Source of the DNA: a virus
IMG/VR virus record: IMGVR_UViG_3300048686_000374
Location: 1 to 39,732 of that record
Strand: one strand, 5' to 3'
DNA: 39,732 nucleotides
Part shown: positions 30,505 through 39,314 of the stretch, piece by piece
Layout of the letters: every line of letters starts with the position of its first letter
Position numbering within the stretch: the first letter of the stretch is position 1
Notes under the pieces: model-generated
Seen by the model: the letters and a program-made list of their open reading frames with translations, nothing else
What the model was told of the DNA's origin: nothing
Databases searched by the model: none
Translations under genes and position numbers: made by a program

Positions 30505-31419
30505 ATGGCAGCCCCAATGAGAAGTACAGACTTTCGTTCGATTGTTGAGCCAATTCTCAATGAAGCATTTGACGGAGTCTATGATCAGCGTACCGATGAA
30601 TGGAGCCAAGTGTTCCGTGAGCAAACCGGTATCCCCCGTAACTACCACGAAGAGCCGGTTCTGTACGGCTTCGGCGCAGCCCCTGAGCTGCCCGATGGCA
30701 CTCCGGTTAGCTACCAGCAGGGTGGCGTTCTCTTCCTGAAGCGCTATGTGTATAAGGTCTACGGTCTGGCCTTTGCACTGACCAAGGTGCTGGTGGACGA
30801 TGGCGACCACATTCGTATTGGTAACGTCTATGCTCGCCACCTGGCGCAGTCTCTGGTCGAAACCAAAGAAACTCTGGCAGCCAACGTACTGAATCGTGCA
30901 TTCAACGGTTCTTATCCTGGTGGCGACGGCGTTGCACTGAACGCTTCCAACCACCCCATCGTCAATGGTACCTTCAGCAACCTGCTGACTTCTGCAGCTA
31001 ACCTGTCTCAGACTTCTCTGGAGCAGATGCTGATTCAAGTTCGCCAGGCTGTGGACAATAACGGCAAGAAGATTCGCCTGCAACCGCTGAAGCTGGTTGT
31101 TGCACCTGGCAACGTCTTCCAAGCTGAAGTCCTGCTGAAGTCGGTCCTGCGTTCCGGTACCGCCGACAACGACATCAACCCGATCAAGTCGATTGGTTTG
31201 CTGCCGCAAGGCGCCTCGGTTCTGTCTCGTCTTACCTCCGCTACTGCATGGTGGGTACAGACCGACACTCCGGAAGGCATGAAGCTGATGATGCGCCGTG
31301 GTCTGGAAAAGACCATGGAAGGCGACTTCGAAACTGACTCGATGCGCTACAAAGCCACCGAGCGTTACGATGTTGGCTTCACCGATCCTCGTGCTATGTA
31401 CGGTACGCCGGGTCTGTAA
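30505..31419 (+). CDS. Major capsid protein
   Basis: The product has 304 residues; GGGAGG lies upstream of ATG 30505. The sequence has the organisation of HK97-fold Mu gpT-type capsid proteins: a long N-terminal arm with RSIVEPILNEAF, central IRIGNVYARHLAQSLVETKE, KLVVAPGNVFQAEVLLKSV, and a C-terminal TERYDVGFTDPRAMYG. There is no N-terminal delta domain. Codon use shifts strongly to CTG/GTT/AAC-type preferred codons and higher GC, typical of the most abundant phage protein. It is the final gene before a terminator, which limits downstream transcription. Confidence 0.92.
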   Translation: MAAPMRSTDFRSIVEPILNEAFDGVYDQRTDEWSQVFREQTGIPRNYHEEPVLYGFGAAPELPDGTPVSYQQGGVLFLKRYVYKVYGLAFALTKVLVDDGDHIRIGNVYARHLAQSLVETKETLAANVLNRAFNGSYPGGDGVALNASNHPIVNGTFSNLLTSAANLSQTSLEQMLIQVRQAVDNNGKKIRLQPLKLVVAPGNVFQAEVLLKSVLRSGTADNDINPIKSIGLLPQGASVLSRLTSATAWWVQTDTPEGMKLMMRRGLEKTMEGDFETDSMRYKATERYDVGFTDPRAMYGTPGL

Positions 31420-31429
31420 TGTAATAAAC

Positions 31430-31459
31430 CCTCCCACTAAGAAATTGGTGGGAGGTTTT
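31430..31459 (+). terminator. Terminator after the major capsid gene
   Basis: CCTCCCAC (31430-31437) pairs with GTGGGAGG (31448-31455) around a 10-base loop, followed by TTTT. It lies 11 bases after the capsid stop. The 78 bases that follow before the next gene hold a TATAAG that could restart transcription. Confidence 0.8.
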
Positions 31460-31537
31460 CCGGGTTAAATCGGTGTATAAGACAGTCCCGGCTGACGACA
31501 TGCAGACTTATACGCCTATCTCGCATGTGAGGAAAAG

Positions 31538-32023
31538 ATGTCAACTACATTTTCTGGTCCAGTAATTTCGCAAAACGGGTTCATCAATTTGGGCTCTGGT
31601 AGCGTCATTAACGTCGCCAATGGTACTAATACTCTTGCGTTGACCGTTGCAGATTACTCGGGTCGCGTTATTAAAACCAATGACGCAACTTTGGCAATTA
31701 CGCTGCCCACAATTACCACTGCAACACTTGGTGCAACGTATACAATTTTTGTTGAGACCACTGCAGCATCATTGATCTCAATTGCAACTGATGGCACTGA
31801 TAAGTATGTAGGCTCAGTTAGTATGATTGATACTGATAGTTCCGGCGTAATGTCAGGTTTTGCGCCTGCAGCAGCAAATGATTTCATCAACATGAATGGC
31901 ACTACCACAGGCGGTATTGCAGGTTCTGTTGTTGTGATTACTGCGCTTGCATTAAACAAGTATCTGGTACAAGGCACTCTGCTTGGTTCTGGCTCAATTG
32001 CTACTCCGTTTGCCAACTCTTAA
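31538..32023 (+). CDS. Beta-rich virion surface protein, 161 aa
   Basis: The product has 161 residues from ATG 31538 (GAGGA upstream). Ser/Thr/Ala-rich beta sequence throughout: STTFSGPVISQNGFINLG, TNTLALTVADYSGRVIK and LGATYTIFVETTAASLI. This composition is typical of phage head-fibre or surface decoration proteins. It is the first gene after the capsid terminator. No specific family was recognised. Confidence 0.65.
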   Translation: MSTTFSGPVISQNGFINLGSGSVINVANGTNTLALTVADYSGRVIKTNDATLAITLPTITTATLGATYTIFVETTAASLISIATDGTDKYVGSVSMIDTDSSGVMSGFAPAAANDFINMNGTTTGGIAGSVVVITALALNKYLVQGTLLGSGSIATPFANS

Positions 32024-32037
32024 TTCAGGAGTACAAG

Positions 32038-32493
32038 ATGCCTAAAGCAAAGAAAATGCCTGAACAGGCAATGCCAAGTCGTGGCGCACGTCGCCCTATG
32101 ATGGGCCGTGCAATGCCACCTGCGTTGCCAAGTGCGCCACCCCCGCCAATGGGGGGTATGCAATCACCTATGGGAGGCGGTATGGCTGCTATGAAAGAAG
32201 GTGGTGAGTCCAAAGCTGAACATGCAATGGAGATGAAGAAAATGGCTTCAACTGAGTCAAAGTTGAAGAAACATGCTTCAATGCCTGCATCTAAAGCGCA
32301 TAAAGGTCTAAAAACTGGTGGCGTAGCCAATGCTCAAGGTGGCTATAAGACCGGTGGTGTAGCTAATGCGCAAGGTGGTTACAAAACTGGTGGCTCAATT
32401 AAGCCTTCTAAGTACAAAGAAGGTGGTTTTGTGGCAATGAAGGGCGACTCTTGCGGCCATAAAGCTTTCAAAAAAGGTGGCTCTTGCCACTAA
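32038..32493 (+). CDS. Gly/Lys/Met-rich protein with tandem 12-residue repeats
   Basis: The product has 151 residues and is low in complexity. A Met/Pro/Gly N-terminus (PPPPMGGMQSPMGGG) and a Lys/Ala helix are followed by repeats of YKTGGVANAQGG, then SKYKEGGFVAMKGDS and FKKGGSCH. It has at least five copies of the [YFL]K-x-GG motif also seen in other late proteins, and is very basic. Likely a minor virion protein that binds DNA or a partner through these motifs; this is inference. Confidence 0.65.
   Translation: MPKAKKMPEQAMPSRGARRPMMGRAMPPALPSAPPPPMGGMQSPMGGGMAAMKEGGESKAEHAMEMKKMASTESKLKKHASMPASKAHKGLKTGGVANAQGGYKTGGVANAQGGYKTGGSIKPSKYKEGGFVAMKGDSCGHKAFKKGGSCH
32311..32394 (+). repeat. 36-bp tandem repeat, two and a third copies
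   Basis: Units at 32311-32346 and 32347-32382, with a partial unit to 32394, encode the 12-residue repeats. The copies differ at several third positions, so they are held by selection on protein or are not recent. Confidence 0.8.
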
Positions 32494-32501
32494 ATTGAAA
32501 C

Positions 32502-32523
32502 GTGGGGCATTCGCCCCACTTTT
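32502..32523 (+). terminator. Weak terminator/attenuator hairpin
   Basis: GTGGGGC and GCCCCAC form a perfect 7-bp stem around ATTC, followed by TTTT. It sits between two late genes and ends 12 bases before the next ATG (32536), so it may reduce downstream transcription. Confidence 0.6.
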
Positions 32524-32535
32524 ATGGAGATCATT

Positions 32536-32955
32536 ATGGCAGCAACTGCTACGTCGCAAACACTTTTTGATGGTGAGCGCGTTGCCATCATGAAGTTTGA
32601 CTTCATTACTGATAGCGCTACAGGTGAAACAAATGTAGTAAAAGTTGATCCTGCTGCTCTCAATCCATCCGCCGCAGGTGGCGCATGTGATGAAGTATCG
32701 CTTTTGAAAATTTCTGGTCTTACAAATGGCATGTCTGTGCGTATGCTATGGGATGCTACAGCACCGGTGCCCATTCAAACTGTTCCTTCCAATACGCAAT
32801 ACATTCAGGACTACTCCAGTATTGGTGGTTTGACCAATAATGCGGGCGCAGGTAAGAATGGTAAGATTCTTTTTACCACATATGAGACCGGAGCTGGTGA
32901 TACTTACACCATTGTCCTTGAAATGCAAAAGCATTACGTCAATCCGATGGGGTAA
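32536..32955 (+). CDS. Virion protein of unknown role, 139 aa
   Basis: The product has 139 residues. ATG 32536 is chosen, with GGAG seven bases upstream, inside the end of the preceding hairpin region; an ATG at 32524 overlaps that site. Beta-rich: VAIMKFDFITDSATGETNVV, EVSLLKISGLTNGMSVRML and TGAGDTYTIVLEMQK. It looks like a small jelly-roll or Ig-like surface protein. No family was recognised. Confidence 0.65.
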   Translation: MAATATSQTLFDGERVAIMKFDFITDSATGETNVVKVDPAALNPSAAGGACDEVSLLKISGLTNGMSVRMLWDATAPVPIQTVPSNTQYIQDYSSIGGLTNNAGAGKNGKILFTTYETGAGDTYTIVLEMQKHYVNPMG

Positions 32956-32958
32956 AGT

Positions 32959-33366
32959 ATGCCACTCATCAAGAGCAAATCAGATAAGGCGTTCAAGCAA
33001 AACATCAGCACAGAAGTGAAGGCAGGTAAGCCTGTCAAGCAAGCTGTTGCAATTGCGTATTCTATGAAGCGAGCTGCGCAAAAGATGAAAGATGGTGGTG
33101 AGCCACGCCTATCTGTATCTCGTGGTGAGAAATTGCCTACAAGCCGTGGCGCAGGTTTGACAGAAAAAGGACGTGAGAAGTACAATCGCGCAACGGGTGC
33201 TAATTTAAAAGCACCAGCGCCTAATCCAAAGACAAAAGCTGATGAGGGTCGCAAGAAATCTTTTTGCGCTCGCATGTCTGGAATGCCTGGTCCTAAGCGC
33301 GATGAAAAAGGTAACCTTACTCGTAAGGCTGCCAGCTTAAAACGTTGGAATTGCCCAGGGTGGTAA
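32959..33366 (+). CDS. Basic protein with DUF6321-like C-terminus
   Basis: The product has 135 residues and is strongly basic. N-terminus: [20 protein letters not shown] and [16 protein letters not shown], a pattern repeated in many phage small proteins. A linker with MKDGGEPR follows. The C-terminal half, with [34 protein letters not shown] and LKRWNCPGW, matches a Cys-containing basic domain (DUF6321 type). Charge and position suggest a DNA-binding virion protein; the role is unproven. Confidence 0.65.
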   Translation: MPLIKSKSDKAFKQNISTEVKAGKPVKQAVAIAYSMKRAAQKMKDGGEPRLSVSRGEKLPTSRGAGLTEKGREKYNRATGANLKAPAPNPKTKADEGRKKSFCARMSGMPGPKRDEKGNLTRKAASLKRWNCPGW

Positions 33367-33369
33367 TGC

Positions 33370-34428
33370 ATGGCGACTAGTGGAACAGTTGGAAATACAG
33401 TCATTTCAGTACAATCGCTGATTGATCACGGCGCTCGCCGTGCAGGTAAGCTTGCAGAAGAGCTTACCAATGAGCAAGTATTGTCTGCAAAAGACTGTTT
33501 GTTCTACATATTGTCCAATATGGCCAATCGTGGCATTCAATATTGGTGCATTCAAAAGAATGTCATAGGTCTTTACCCAGATCATTATGTTTATGATATG
33601 CCTTTGGGCACAATTGATGTTCTCAATGCCAATTATCGCACAGTTACGCGGCTAACGACAGGTATGTTTGCCTCATCGGGCAACGCGAGCCTTGCCTATG
33701 ATGGTGATTTAGACACAATTTGCCAACAAACTGCGCCTGATGGGTACATTGGTATCAATAATGGCACCGGAAATGCAGTTTATATGGCTACTGTAGGCAT
33801 TCTACCGGGTACATCTGGCACTTTTGACATAGAAATACAGTATAGCAGCGATAATATTACGTGGACTACACTCTATTCACCTGGTGTGGTCACTTGGGTT
33901 GATGGTACATGGCTTTATTATGATTTAGAGCCTAGTGCAAATGCAGTTTTGTGGCGTATCAAGGAAACTGGTGGCGCAACGTTAGCCGTTAGAGAGCTTG
34001 TGTGGGGCACTGCACCTACTGAGATTCCCATGGCACGTCTCAACCGTGATGATTACACCAATTTGCCCAATAAAAACTTTACAGCAGACCAGCCTTTGCT
34101 ATTTTGGTTTGACCGGACCATTCCACAGCCTTCAATGTATACTTGGCCTGTGCCTAGTAACCCATTTAAGCAAATTGTTGCGTGGTGCCATCGTCATATT
34201 CAAGATGTTGGCGCATTAAGTGGTGAAATTGAGATTCCGCAACGCTGGTATTTGGCTGTACAGAATATGCTGGCCCATCAAATGGCCATGGAGTTGCCAG
34301 GCGTTGATCCTGGAAGAATTGGTTATTGCGAGCAACAGGCTGAAAAGTATTGGTTGCAAGCTGAGCAAGAAGAAAGAGATAAGTCGCCTATTTATTTTGC
34401 GCCTAATATTGCGCCTTACACTAGATAA
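33370..34428 (+). CDS. Tail connector (P22 gp4-like) with inserted discoidin-like domain
   Basis: The product has 352 residues. Residues 15-95 (RRAGKLAEELTNEQVLSAKD, LPLGTIDVLNANYRTVTR-like) and 220-345 (NFTADQPLLFWFDR, then QRWYLAVQNMLAHQMAMELP) match P22 gp4-type head-tail connectors that bind the portal. Between them, residues about 96-218 form an insert: LAYDGDLDTICQQTAPDGYI, EIQYSSDNITWTTLYS, WRIKETGG and LAVREL. This pattern is of a discoidin (F5/8 type C) fold, which often binds carbohydrate. The insert is probably displayed on the connector surface. Confidence 0.8.
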   Translation: MATSGTVGNTVISVQSLIDHGARRAGKLAEELTNEQVLSAKDCLFYILSNMANRGIQYWCIQKNVIGLYPDHYVYDMPLGTIDVLNANYRTVTRLTTGMFASSGNASLAYDGDLDTICQQTAPDGYIGINNGTGNAVYMATVGILPGTSGTFDIEIQYSSDNITWTTLYSPGVVTWVDGTWLYYDLEPSANAVLWRIKETGGATLAVRELVWGTAPTEIPMARLNRDDYTNLPNKNFTADQPLLFWFDRTIPQPSMYTWPVPSNPFKQIVAWCHRHIQDVGALSGEIEIPQRWYLAVQNMLAHQMAMELPGVDPGRIGYCEQQAEKYWLQAEQEERDKSPIYFAPNIAPYTR

Positions 34429-34763
34429 TGCCACGCACTCTTGACACCACTGGCAATAGTATTATTAGCATAGCGATATGCGATCGTTGCCGTATGAAGA
34501 GAGCGTATGTAGATTTAAGCCAGGATCCTAATTTTCCAGGCTTAAGAGTATGTAATCAAGGTTGCAAAGATCAGTTTGATCCTTATAGATTGTCGGCAAG
34601 GCAGCCTGAGAAAATCGCGATACGTTTTCCGCGACCTGATGCTGACATTGCTACGAATCCGGATGCATTGATTACCGGACCGTATGAGAATTATGAAATT
34701 TCTCCGGAGCAGAATATTGATACTCCTGAGAATAACGGCAACTTGGATAATTTGAGTCCTTAA
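34428..34763 (+). CDS. Zinc-ribbon virion-region protein
   Basis: The product has 111 residues; its start overlaps the connector stop (TAATG). Cys18-x2-Cys21 (CDRC) and Cys42-x3-Cys46 (CNQGC) form a zinc ribbon around YVDLSQDPNFPGLRV. PYRLSARQPEKIAIRFPRPD follows. Similar four-Cys proteins occur directly after tail-connector genes in many podovirus-like genomes. The role is unknown; the low-complexity tail (ENNGNLDNLSP) may be flexible. Confidence 0.75.
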   Translation: MPRTLDTTGNSIISIAICDRCRMKRAYVDLSQDPNFPGLRVCNQGCKDQFDPYRLSARQPEKIAIRFPRPDADIATNPDALITGPYENYEISPEQNIDTPENNGNLDNLSP

Positions 34764-34764
34764 C

Positions 34765-37700
34765 ATGGCCAACATACAGATCACGCAACTCCCAAATGCT
34801 GGGCCAATCACTGGCGCAGAATCTGTGCCTATTGTCCAAAATGGCGTCACTGTACAAACTACGACAGGGGCCATTGCTGCTAGCCCATCTCAAACGCAAA
34901 CTTTCTTAACAGTTGGTCTGCAGACTACGCTACCCAATAGTCGATACATTGGCGTTGGTATCGGTCTAACAGTCACCGATGGTGGCGCCCTTGGCCAATA
35001 TCAGATTAGCCCAGCTGCAGAATTGCTAAGTCTGATTAATGTTGGCACGGGTATGTTGGCCAAGACGTCCAGTGGCAATTTGGCCTCTAGAAGCATTCAA
35101 GTTTCAGGCCAAGGATTGTCTATTGCCAATGGCTCTGGTGTTTCTGGCGACCCAACTATTGCACTGGATGGCCTATCTGCAACTATTGCGGGATTAAGTG
35201 GCTTTGGCCAGTTGACTTTGCTAGGTACAGGTGCCACTGTACGACAACTTGCAGGTACAACTAACCAAATTGATATTGCCAATCCTCAAGGCACGGCTGG
35301 CAATCCTACTTTTAGCATAGCCAGCAACCCAGTTATACCCGGCGTTGAGGGCATGGTGGTGCCTAAAGGCACAACACTGGATAGACCCGCACTACCAGAT
35401 GAAGGGTTATTGCGTCTTAATACAACAACCTCACGTTTAGAAGTCTATCAAGGCTCCAATTGGGTAACTGTTGGCTCAGGTGATGGCACTGTATCCTCAG
35501 TTAACGCATCTGGTGGTACTACAGGACTGTCTTTCAGTGGTGGCCCCATTACTACGTCAGGTACATTGACCTTAAGTGGTACTCTTGATGCAGATAATGG
35601 CGGCACTGGGCAATCTAGCTACACCACAGGCGATACTTTATACGCATCTGGCAGCACTGCATTATCTAAGTTGGCCATTGGTACGTCAACTTATATTATG
35701 ACTTCCAGTGGGACAGCACCACAATGGACTGACCCTACAACCATTTCTGTTGGTACTGCAACAAACTCAACTAATTCCACCTATGCAACTAATTTGGCGG
35801 GCGGTGGAGCCAATCGTTTGGCTTATCAAACGGGTGCTAACGCTACAAGCTTTGTAGCAGCGCCTACAACGCCACTAACGTATTTGCAATGGGATGGTAC
35901 TCAATACCAATGGGTAGTTGTTGCGGGTACAGGTACAGTTACCAGCATTGATGTTTCAGGTGGCACTACAGGCCTTACCACTTCAGGTGGGCCCGTCACC
36001 ACAGCAGGCACCATAACTCTTGCAGGCACACTTAAAACCACTAATGGTGGTACAGGCTTGACCAGCTACACTGCTGGTGATATGCTGTATTACGCATCTG
36101 GTGCGCTGCTGTCAAAGTTGACTTTAGGCGCATCTGGGTATGTGCTAACTGCTGGTGCGTCTGCGCCTCAGTATGTAGCGCAATCCACGCTCTCTGTTGG
36201 CTCGGCAACAACTGCTGGGACTGCAACCAATGTTGCAGGTGGAGCTACGGGTTCTTTGGTATATCAATCAGCTGCTAGCACAACCACCACGCTACCGCTA
36301 GGCACAACCAATTATGTGCTTATTGCTGGTGCTTCGGCACCTCAGTATGTGGCGCAATCAACATTAGCTGTAGGTACTGCAACTAACTTGGCCAATGGTG
36401 CAGCTAACCGCATTGCGTATCAAACTGCAGCAGGCACAACCAACTTTATTGTTGCCCCAACAGTAGCCAATACTTATCTTGAATGGTCAGGTAGTGCTTT
36501 CCAATGGTCAGCCAACCCACTTGGTACTGTTACTAGTGTTGATGCATCAGGTGGTACAACGGGATTAACATTTACCGGTGGCCCTATCACTACCAGCGGT
36601 ACCTTGACACTAGGTGGCACATTAGCCGTAACTAATGGCGGTACAGGCGCAACAACAGCACCTAATGCAAGAACCAATCTAGGTGCTGCAGCATCAGGCG
36701 CCAATAGTGATATCACGTCAATGTCAGGTATTACTGGTGGAATTAGTACGCCTGACTACGTCCAGTTTGATACTGGAGCAACTGTTACATCAGCTGCTGG
36801 GCGCCTTTATTACGATAGTGGCGACGGCACTTTGGCCATAGGTCTAAAAGGTGGCAACGTTAATTTGCAGATTGGGCAAGAAAACGTTGTTTTAGCATAC
36901 AACGGCTCTGGCTCGACTATAACAAATGGACAAATTGTAGCAGTTGCTGGGGCACAAGGGCAACGGCCTTCAATTGTTCTTGCAGATGCTGACTCTGAGC
37001 CTTTATCTGCAGCCACTTTAGGCGTAGCAACTGAGAATATTGCTAATGGCGCTGAAGGTTTTGTTACAACATTTGGTGTTATTCGCGGCATAGATACAAG
37101 TGCGTTTACGCCTGGCGATGACGTATATTTGTCTCAAACTGCAGGCGCATTTACCGCAACGCGACCTTCAGCGCCTGCGCATACTGTATTCATGGGTTGG
37201 GTTATTAAGTCCAACGCTTCCAGTGGTGAGATTTTTCTCAACATTAATAACGGTTGGGAACTTGACGAGCTACATAACGTCAAGATTACTAATGTTCAAA
37301 ATACTGACTTACTACAGTATTATTCTGCGGGCCCATATTGGCAAAACGTTGCGCCAAGTACTGTCTCTGTGGGCTCAGCAACAACTGCTACTAACTTAGC
37401 TGGCGGTACCGCCAACCAAGTACCCTATCAAACTGGTGCTGGTACAACATCATTTGTTGTAGCGCCTACGGTTGCCAATCGATTCCTTAAATGGGACGGT
37501 TCTGCATTCTTATGGGACGTAGCAGGTACAGGCACAGTTACCTCAGTTGATGTGTCTGGTGGCACAACAGGTTTAACATTTAGTGGTGGGCCAATCACTT
37601 CTAGTGGCACCATTACTATGGCTGGCACACTGGATGTCGATAATGGTGGCACCGGGCAGACATCTTATACTGATGGCCAATTGCTTATCGGGAATACAGC

Positions 37701-37845
37701 AACTGGAGGCTTATCTAAGTCAACATTGACTGCAGGTTCTAATATCACTATTACGAATGGCAATGGTACTATTACGATAGCTTCAACCGGAGGTGGTTCT
37801 GGTTCTGCAACACAAGCTCAAGCGTATGCTTGGTTTATTTGCTAA
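34765..37845 (+). CDS. Tail fibre protein with four repeat modules
   Basis: The product has 1026 residues. The N-terminal 25 residues (ANIQITQLPNAGPITGAESV) are a fibre-anchor-like opening. Four Gly/Thr/Ser-rich modules begin near residues 239, 388, 585 and 919: each has GTVTSVDVSGGTTGL, SGGPITTSGT, a TLDVDNGGTG strand and an LLSKL turn. Between modules 3 and 4 a different domain (about 660-860) carries VNLQIGQENVVLAYN and AATLGVATENIANG. It ends AQAYAWFIC. Likely a trimeric beta-fibre for host binding. The ribosome site is weak, so it may be coupled to the preceding gene. Confidence 0.85.
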   Translation: MANIQITQLPNAGPITGAESVPIVQNGVTVQTTTGAIAASPSQTQTFLTVGLQTTLPNSRYIGVGIGLTVTDGGALGQYQISPAAELLSLINVGTGMLAKTSSGNLASRSIQVSGQGLSIANGSGVSGDPTIALDGLSATIAGLSGFGQLTLLGTGATVRQLAGTTNQIDIANPQGTAGNPTFSIASNPVIPGVEGMVVPKGTTLDRPALPDEGLLRLNTTTSRLEVYQGSNWVTVGSGDGTVSSVNASGGTTGLSFSGGPITTSGTLTLSGTLDADNGGTGQSSYTTGDTLYASGSTALSKLAIGTSTYIMTSSGTAPQWTDPTTISVGTATNSTNSTYATNLAGGGANRLAYQTGANATSFVAAPTTPLTYLQWDGTQYQWVVVAGTGTVTSIDVSGGTTGLTTSGGPVTTAGTITLAGTLKTTNGGTGLTSYTAGDMLYYASGALLSKLTLGASGYVLTAGASAPQYVAQSTLSVGSATTAGTATNVAGGATGSLVYQSAASTTTTLPLGTTNYVLIAGASAPQYVAQSTLAVGTATNLANGAANRIAYQTAAGTTNFIVAPTVANTYLEWSGSAFQWSANPLGTVTSVDASGGTTGLTFTGGPITTSGTLTLGGTLAVTNGGTGATTAPNARTNLGAAASGANSDITSMSGITGGISTPDYVQFDTGATVTSAAGRLYYDSGDGTLAIGLKGGNVNLQIGQENVVLAYNGSGSTITNGQIVAVAGAQGQRPSIVLADADSEPLSAATLGVATENIANGAEGFVTTFGVIRGIDTSAFTPGDDVYLSQTAGAFTATRPSAPAHTVFMGWVIKSNASSGEIFLNINNGWELDELHNVKITNVQNTDLLQYYSAGPYWQNVAPSTVSVGSATTATNLAGGTANQVPYQTGAGTTSFVVAPTVANRFLKWDGSAFLWDVAGTGTVTSVDVSGGTTGLTFSGGPITSSGTITMAGTLDVDNGGTGQTSYTDGQLLIGNTATGGLSKSTLTAGSNITITNGNGTITIASTGGGSGSATQAQAYAWFIC

Positions 37846-37854
37846 GAGGTTTTT

Positions 37855-38328
37855 ATGAAATTAGTTCTTGATGCAACTACTAAGACAATCACTGCGGTGA
37901 TGTCAGGTGCTGCAGCGACCACGAACCCAGATTTTACGGTTGCGTATGCTGACAATAATGGTACAACCTTTACTGAAGGCGCCAACGATGGTGCTCTCAA
38001 TGGTACATCATCGGTAACCTTATGCTCAGCGCCTGCAGCATCTACTCGTCGCGTTATCAACACTATTACTGTTGAGAATCGTGATACTGCAGCAGTTACT
38101 GTTACTATTTACTATGATAATAATGGTACTCTGCGTATAATAGCCAAAGTGACGTTACAAGTAGGCGATACGTGGACAACTGATGGTAGTTACGATACGA
38201 ATGGGCAGTTGAAAACAACCGTTAGTTCTGTTGCAGTGACAAGTATTGCAAATGGTACACCGGGATATGTATTAACTGCAGGAACATCAACCCCAAGCTG
38301 GTCTGGCATTTCTGGCGGTACTTTTTAA
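37855..38328 (+). CDS. Tail fibre accessory protein, 157 aa
   Basis: The product has 157 residues; AAGAGG lies upstream of ATG 37855. N-terminal beta sequence (KLVLDATTKTITAVMSGAAA, then VNTITVENRDTAAVTVTIYYD-like strands). The C-terminal TPGYVLTAGTSTPSWSGI repeats the fibre-module ending found in the long tail fibre. It may be a fibre tip or a small virion surface protein. Confidence 0.7.
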   Translation: MKLVLDATTKTITAVMSGAAATTNPDFTVAYADNNGTTFTEGANDGALNGTSSVTLCSAPAASTRRVINTITVENRDTAAVTVTIYYDNNGTLRIIAKVTLQVGDTWTTDGSYDTNGQLKTTVSSVAVTSIANGTPGYVLTAGTSTPSWSGISGGTF

Positions 38329-38337
38329 GGATTTATC

Positions 38338-38886
38338 ATGGCACAAACTAACTACACGCCAATTCAACTTTACAATAGTACGACAGCATCTGCCGCGCCA
38401 AGTGCAGGTAACCTAGCAAATGGTGAGCTGGCTATCAATATTGCAGATGGTAAGCTATACTATAAAGATGATTTAGGCGCGGTACAAACTATTGCATGGA
38501 AAAACGTCCCTGTTAGTACCTTATCTGGTGCAGGCACAGGCGTACTTACTGCTCTAGCAGTTAATGTAGGTACTGCCGGTGCTGTGGTGGTTAATGGTGG
38601 GGCATTAGGGACGCCAAGTTCAGGAACACTGACTAATGCAACAGGGCTTCCTCTTTCCACAGGTGTTACTGGGACTCTACCGGCAACGAACGGGGGCACA
38701 GCACAAAGCACCTACACCACAGGCGACATTTTGTATGCGTCAGCAACCAATACTCTAAGTAAATTAGGCGTTGGCAGTAACGGGCAGGTTCTTACAGTAA
38801 CGGCAGGCGTGCCTGCATGGGGTGCATCAAGTGGTGGTATTTCTACAGGTAAAGCAATCGCTATGGCGATGATCTTTGGCTTCTAA
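38338..38886 (+). CDS. Tail fibre family protein, 182 aa
   Basis: The product has 182 residues; AAGGA lies upstream of ATG 38338. N-terminus [20 protein letters not shown] and [20 protein letters not shown] is a widespread phage fibre opening. A module like those of the long fibre follows ([19 protein letters not shown]). The C-terminus ends [14 protein letters not shown], a short hydrophobic end found on phage fibre proteins. Confidence 0.8.
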   Translation: MAQTNYTPIQLYNSTTASAAPSAGNLANGELAINIADGKLYYKDDLGAVQTIAWKNVPVSTLSGAGTGVLTALAVNVGTAGAVVVNGGALGTPSSGTLTNATGLPLSTGVTGTLPATNGGTAQSTYTTGDILYASATNTLSKLGVGSNGQVLTVTAGVPAWGASSGGISTGKAIAMAMIFGF

Positions 38887-38896
38887 GGAGCAATAA

Positions 38897-39304
38897 ATGG
38901 CAAACCCAAACATTGTCAACGTAACGAGTATCTATGGTAATACCGCTTACGTTATCCCTTCGTCTGCTGCTACTGCCACGACTTCGTGGACGTACAACGG
39001 CACGACTTCTCTGACTGGTCTGACTCCTGCAGCGGGCACAGTTAACCGTGTGACTTCCATTACTGCGGCGAACACGACTTCAAGTGCAGCGACGGCAACC
39101 ATCGCTTTAGGCAACAACGCCACGTTCGGTTCGGCAACTGTTGTGTCCTACCCGGCATATCAGATTTCGGTACCGCCAAATGCGACGCTGGTGATTGTGG
39201 ACAAGACGAACTCTCTGTACGTCACGGAGAACCAGTCTGTAGCGGCTTATTCCGGCACTGCATCTGCCTTGACCTTTACGGCGACATTTGAGGCCATTAC
39301 CTAA
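38897..39304 (+). CDS. Beta-rich fibre-region protein, 135 aa
   Basis: The product has 135 residues; AAGGAG lies upstream of ATG 38897. Ser/Thr/Ala-rich throughout (PSSAATATTSWTYNGTTSLT), with an Asn-rich opening (NPNIVNVTSIYGNTAYV) typical of small phage tail or head-fibre proteins. A central strand reads PPNATLVIVDKTNSLYVTE. Codon choice is richer in GC than in the long fibre gene, suggesting high expression. No family was recognised. Confidence 0.65.
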   Translation: MANPNIVNVTSIYGNTAYVIPSSAATATTSWTYNGTTSLTGLTPAAGTVNRVTSITAANTTSSAATATIALGNNATFGSATVVSYPAYQISVPPNATLVIVDKTNSLYVTENQSVAAYSGTASALTFTATFEAIT

Positions 39305-39314
39305 TAGGTGACGT

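Noticed and set aside
30349-31437. A 362-codon open frame antisense to the decoration and capsid genes
   Set aside because: It exactly mirrors the strongly codon-biased capsid gene, has no ribosome site of its own, and its product is low in recognisable structure. It is a by-product of codon bias.
31475-31513. GTATAAG/CTTATAC inverted repeat after the capsid terminator as an attachment site or operator
   Set aside because: Only 7 bp with a 25-base loop, and no integrase or regulator nearby; chance is likely in an A/T-rich gap.
34765-38886. Repeats in the tail fibre genes as a CRISPR-like array
   Set aside because: The repeats are coding, in frame, diverged, and of unequal spacing.
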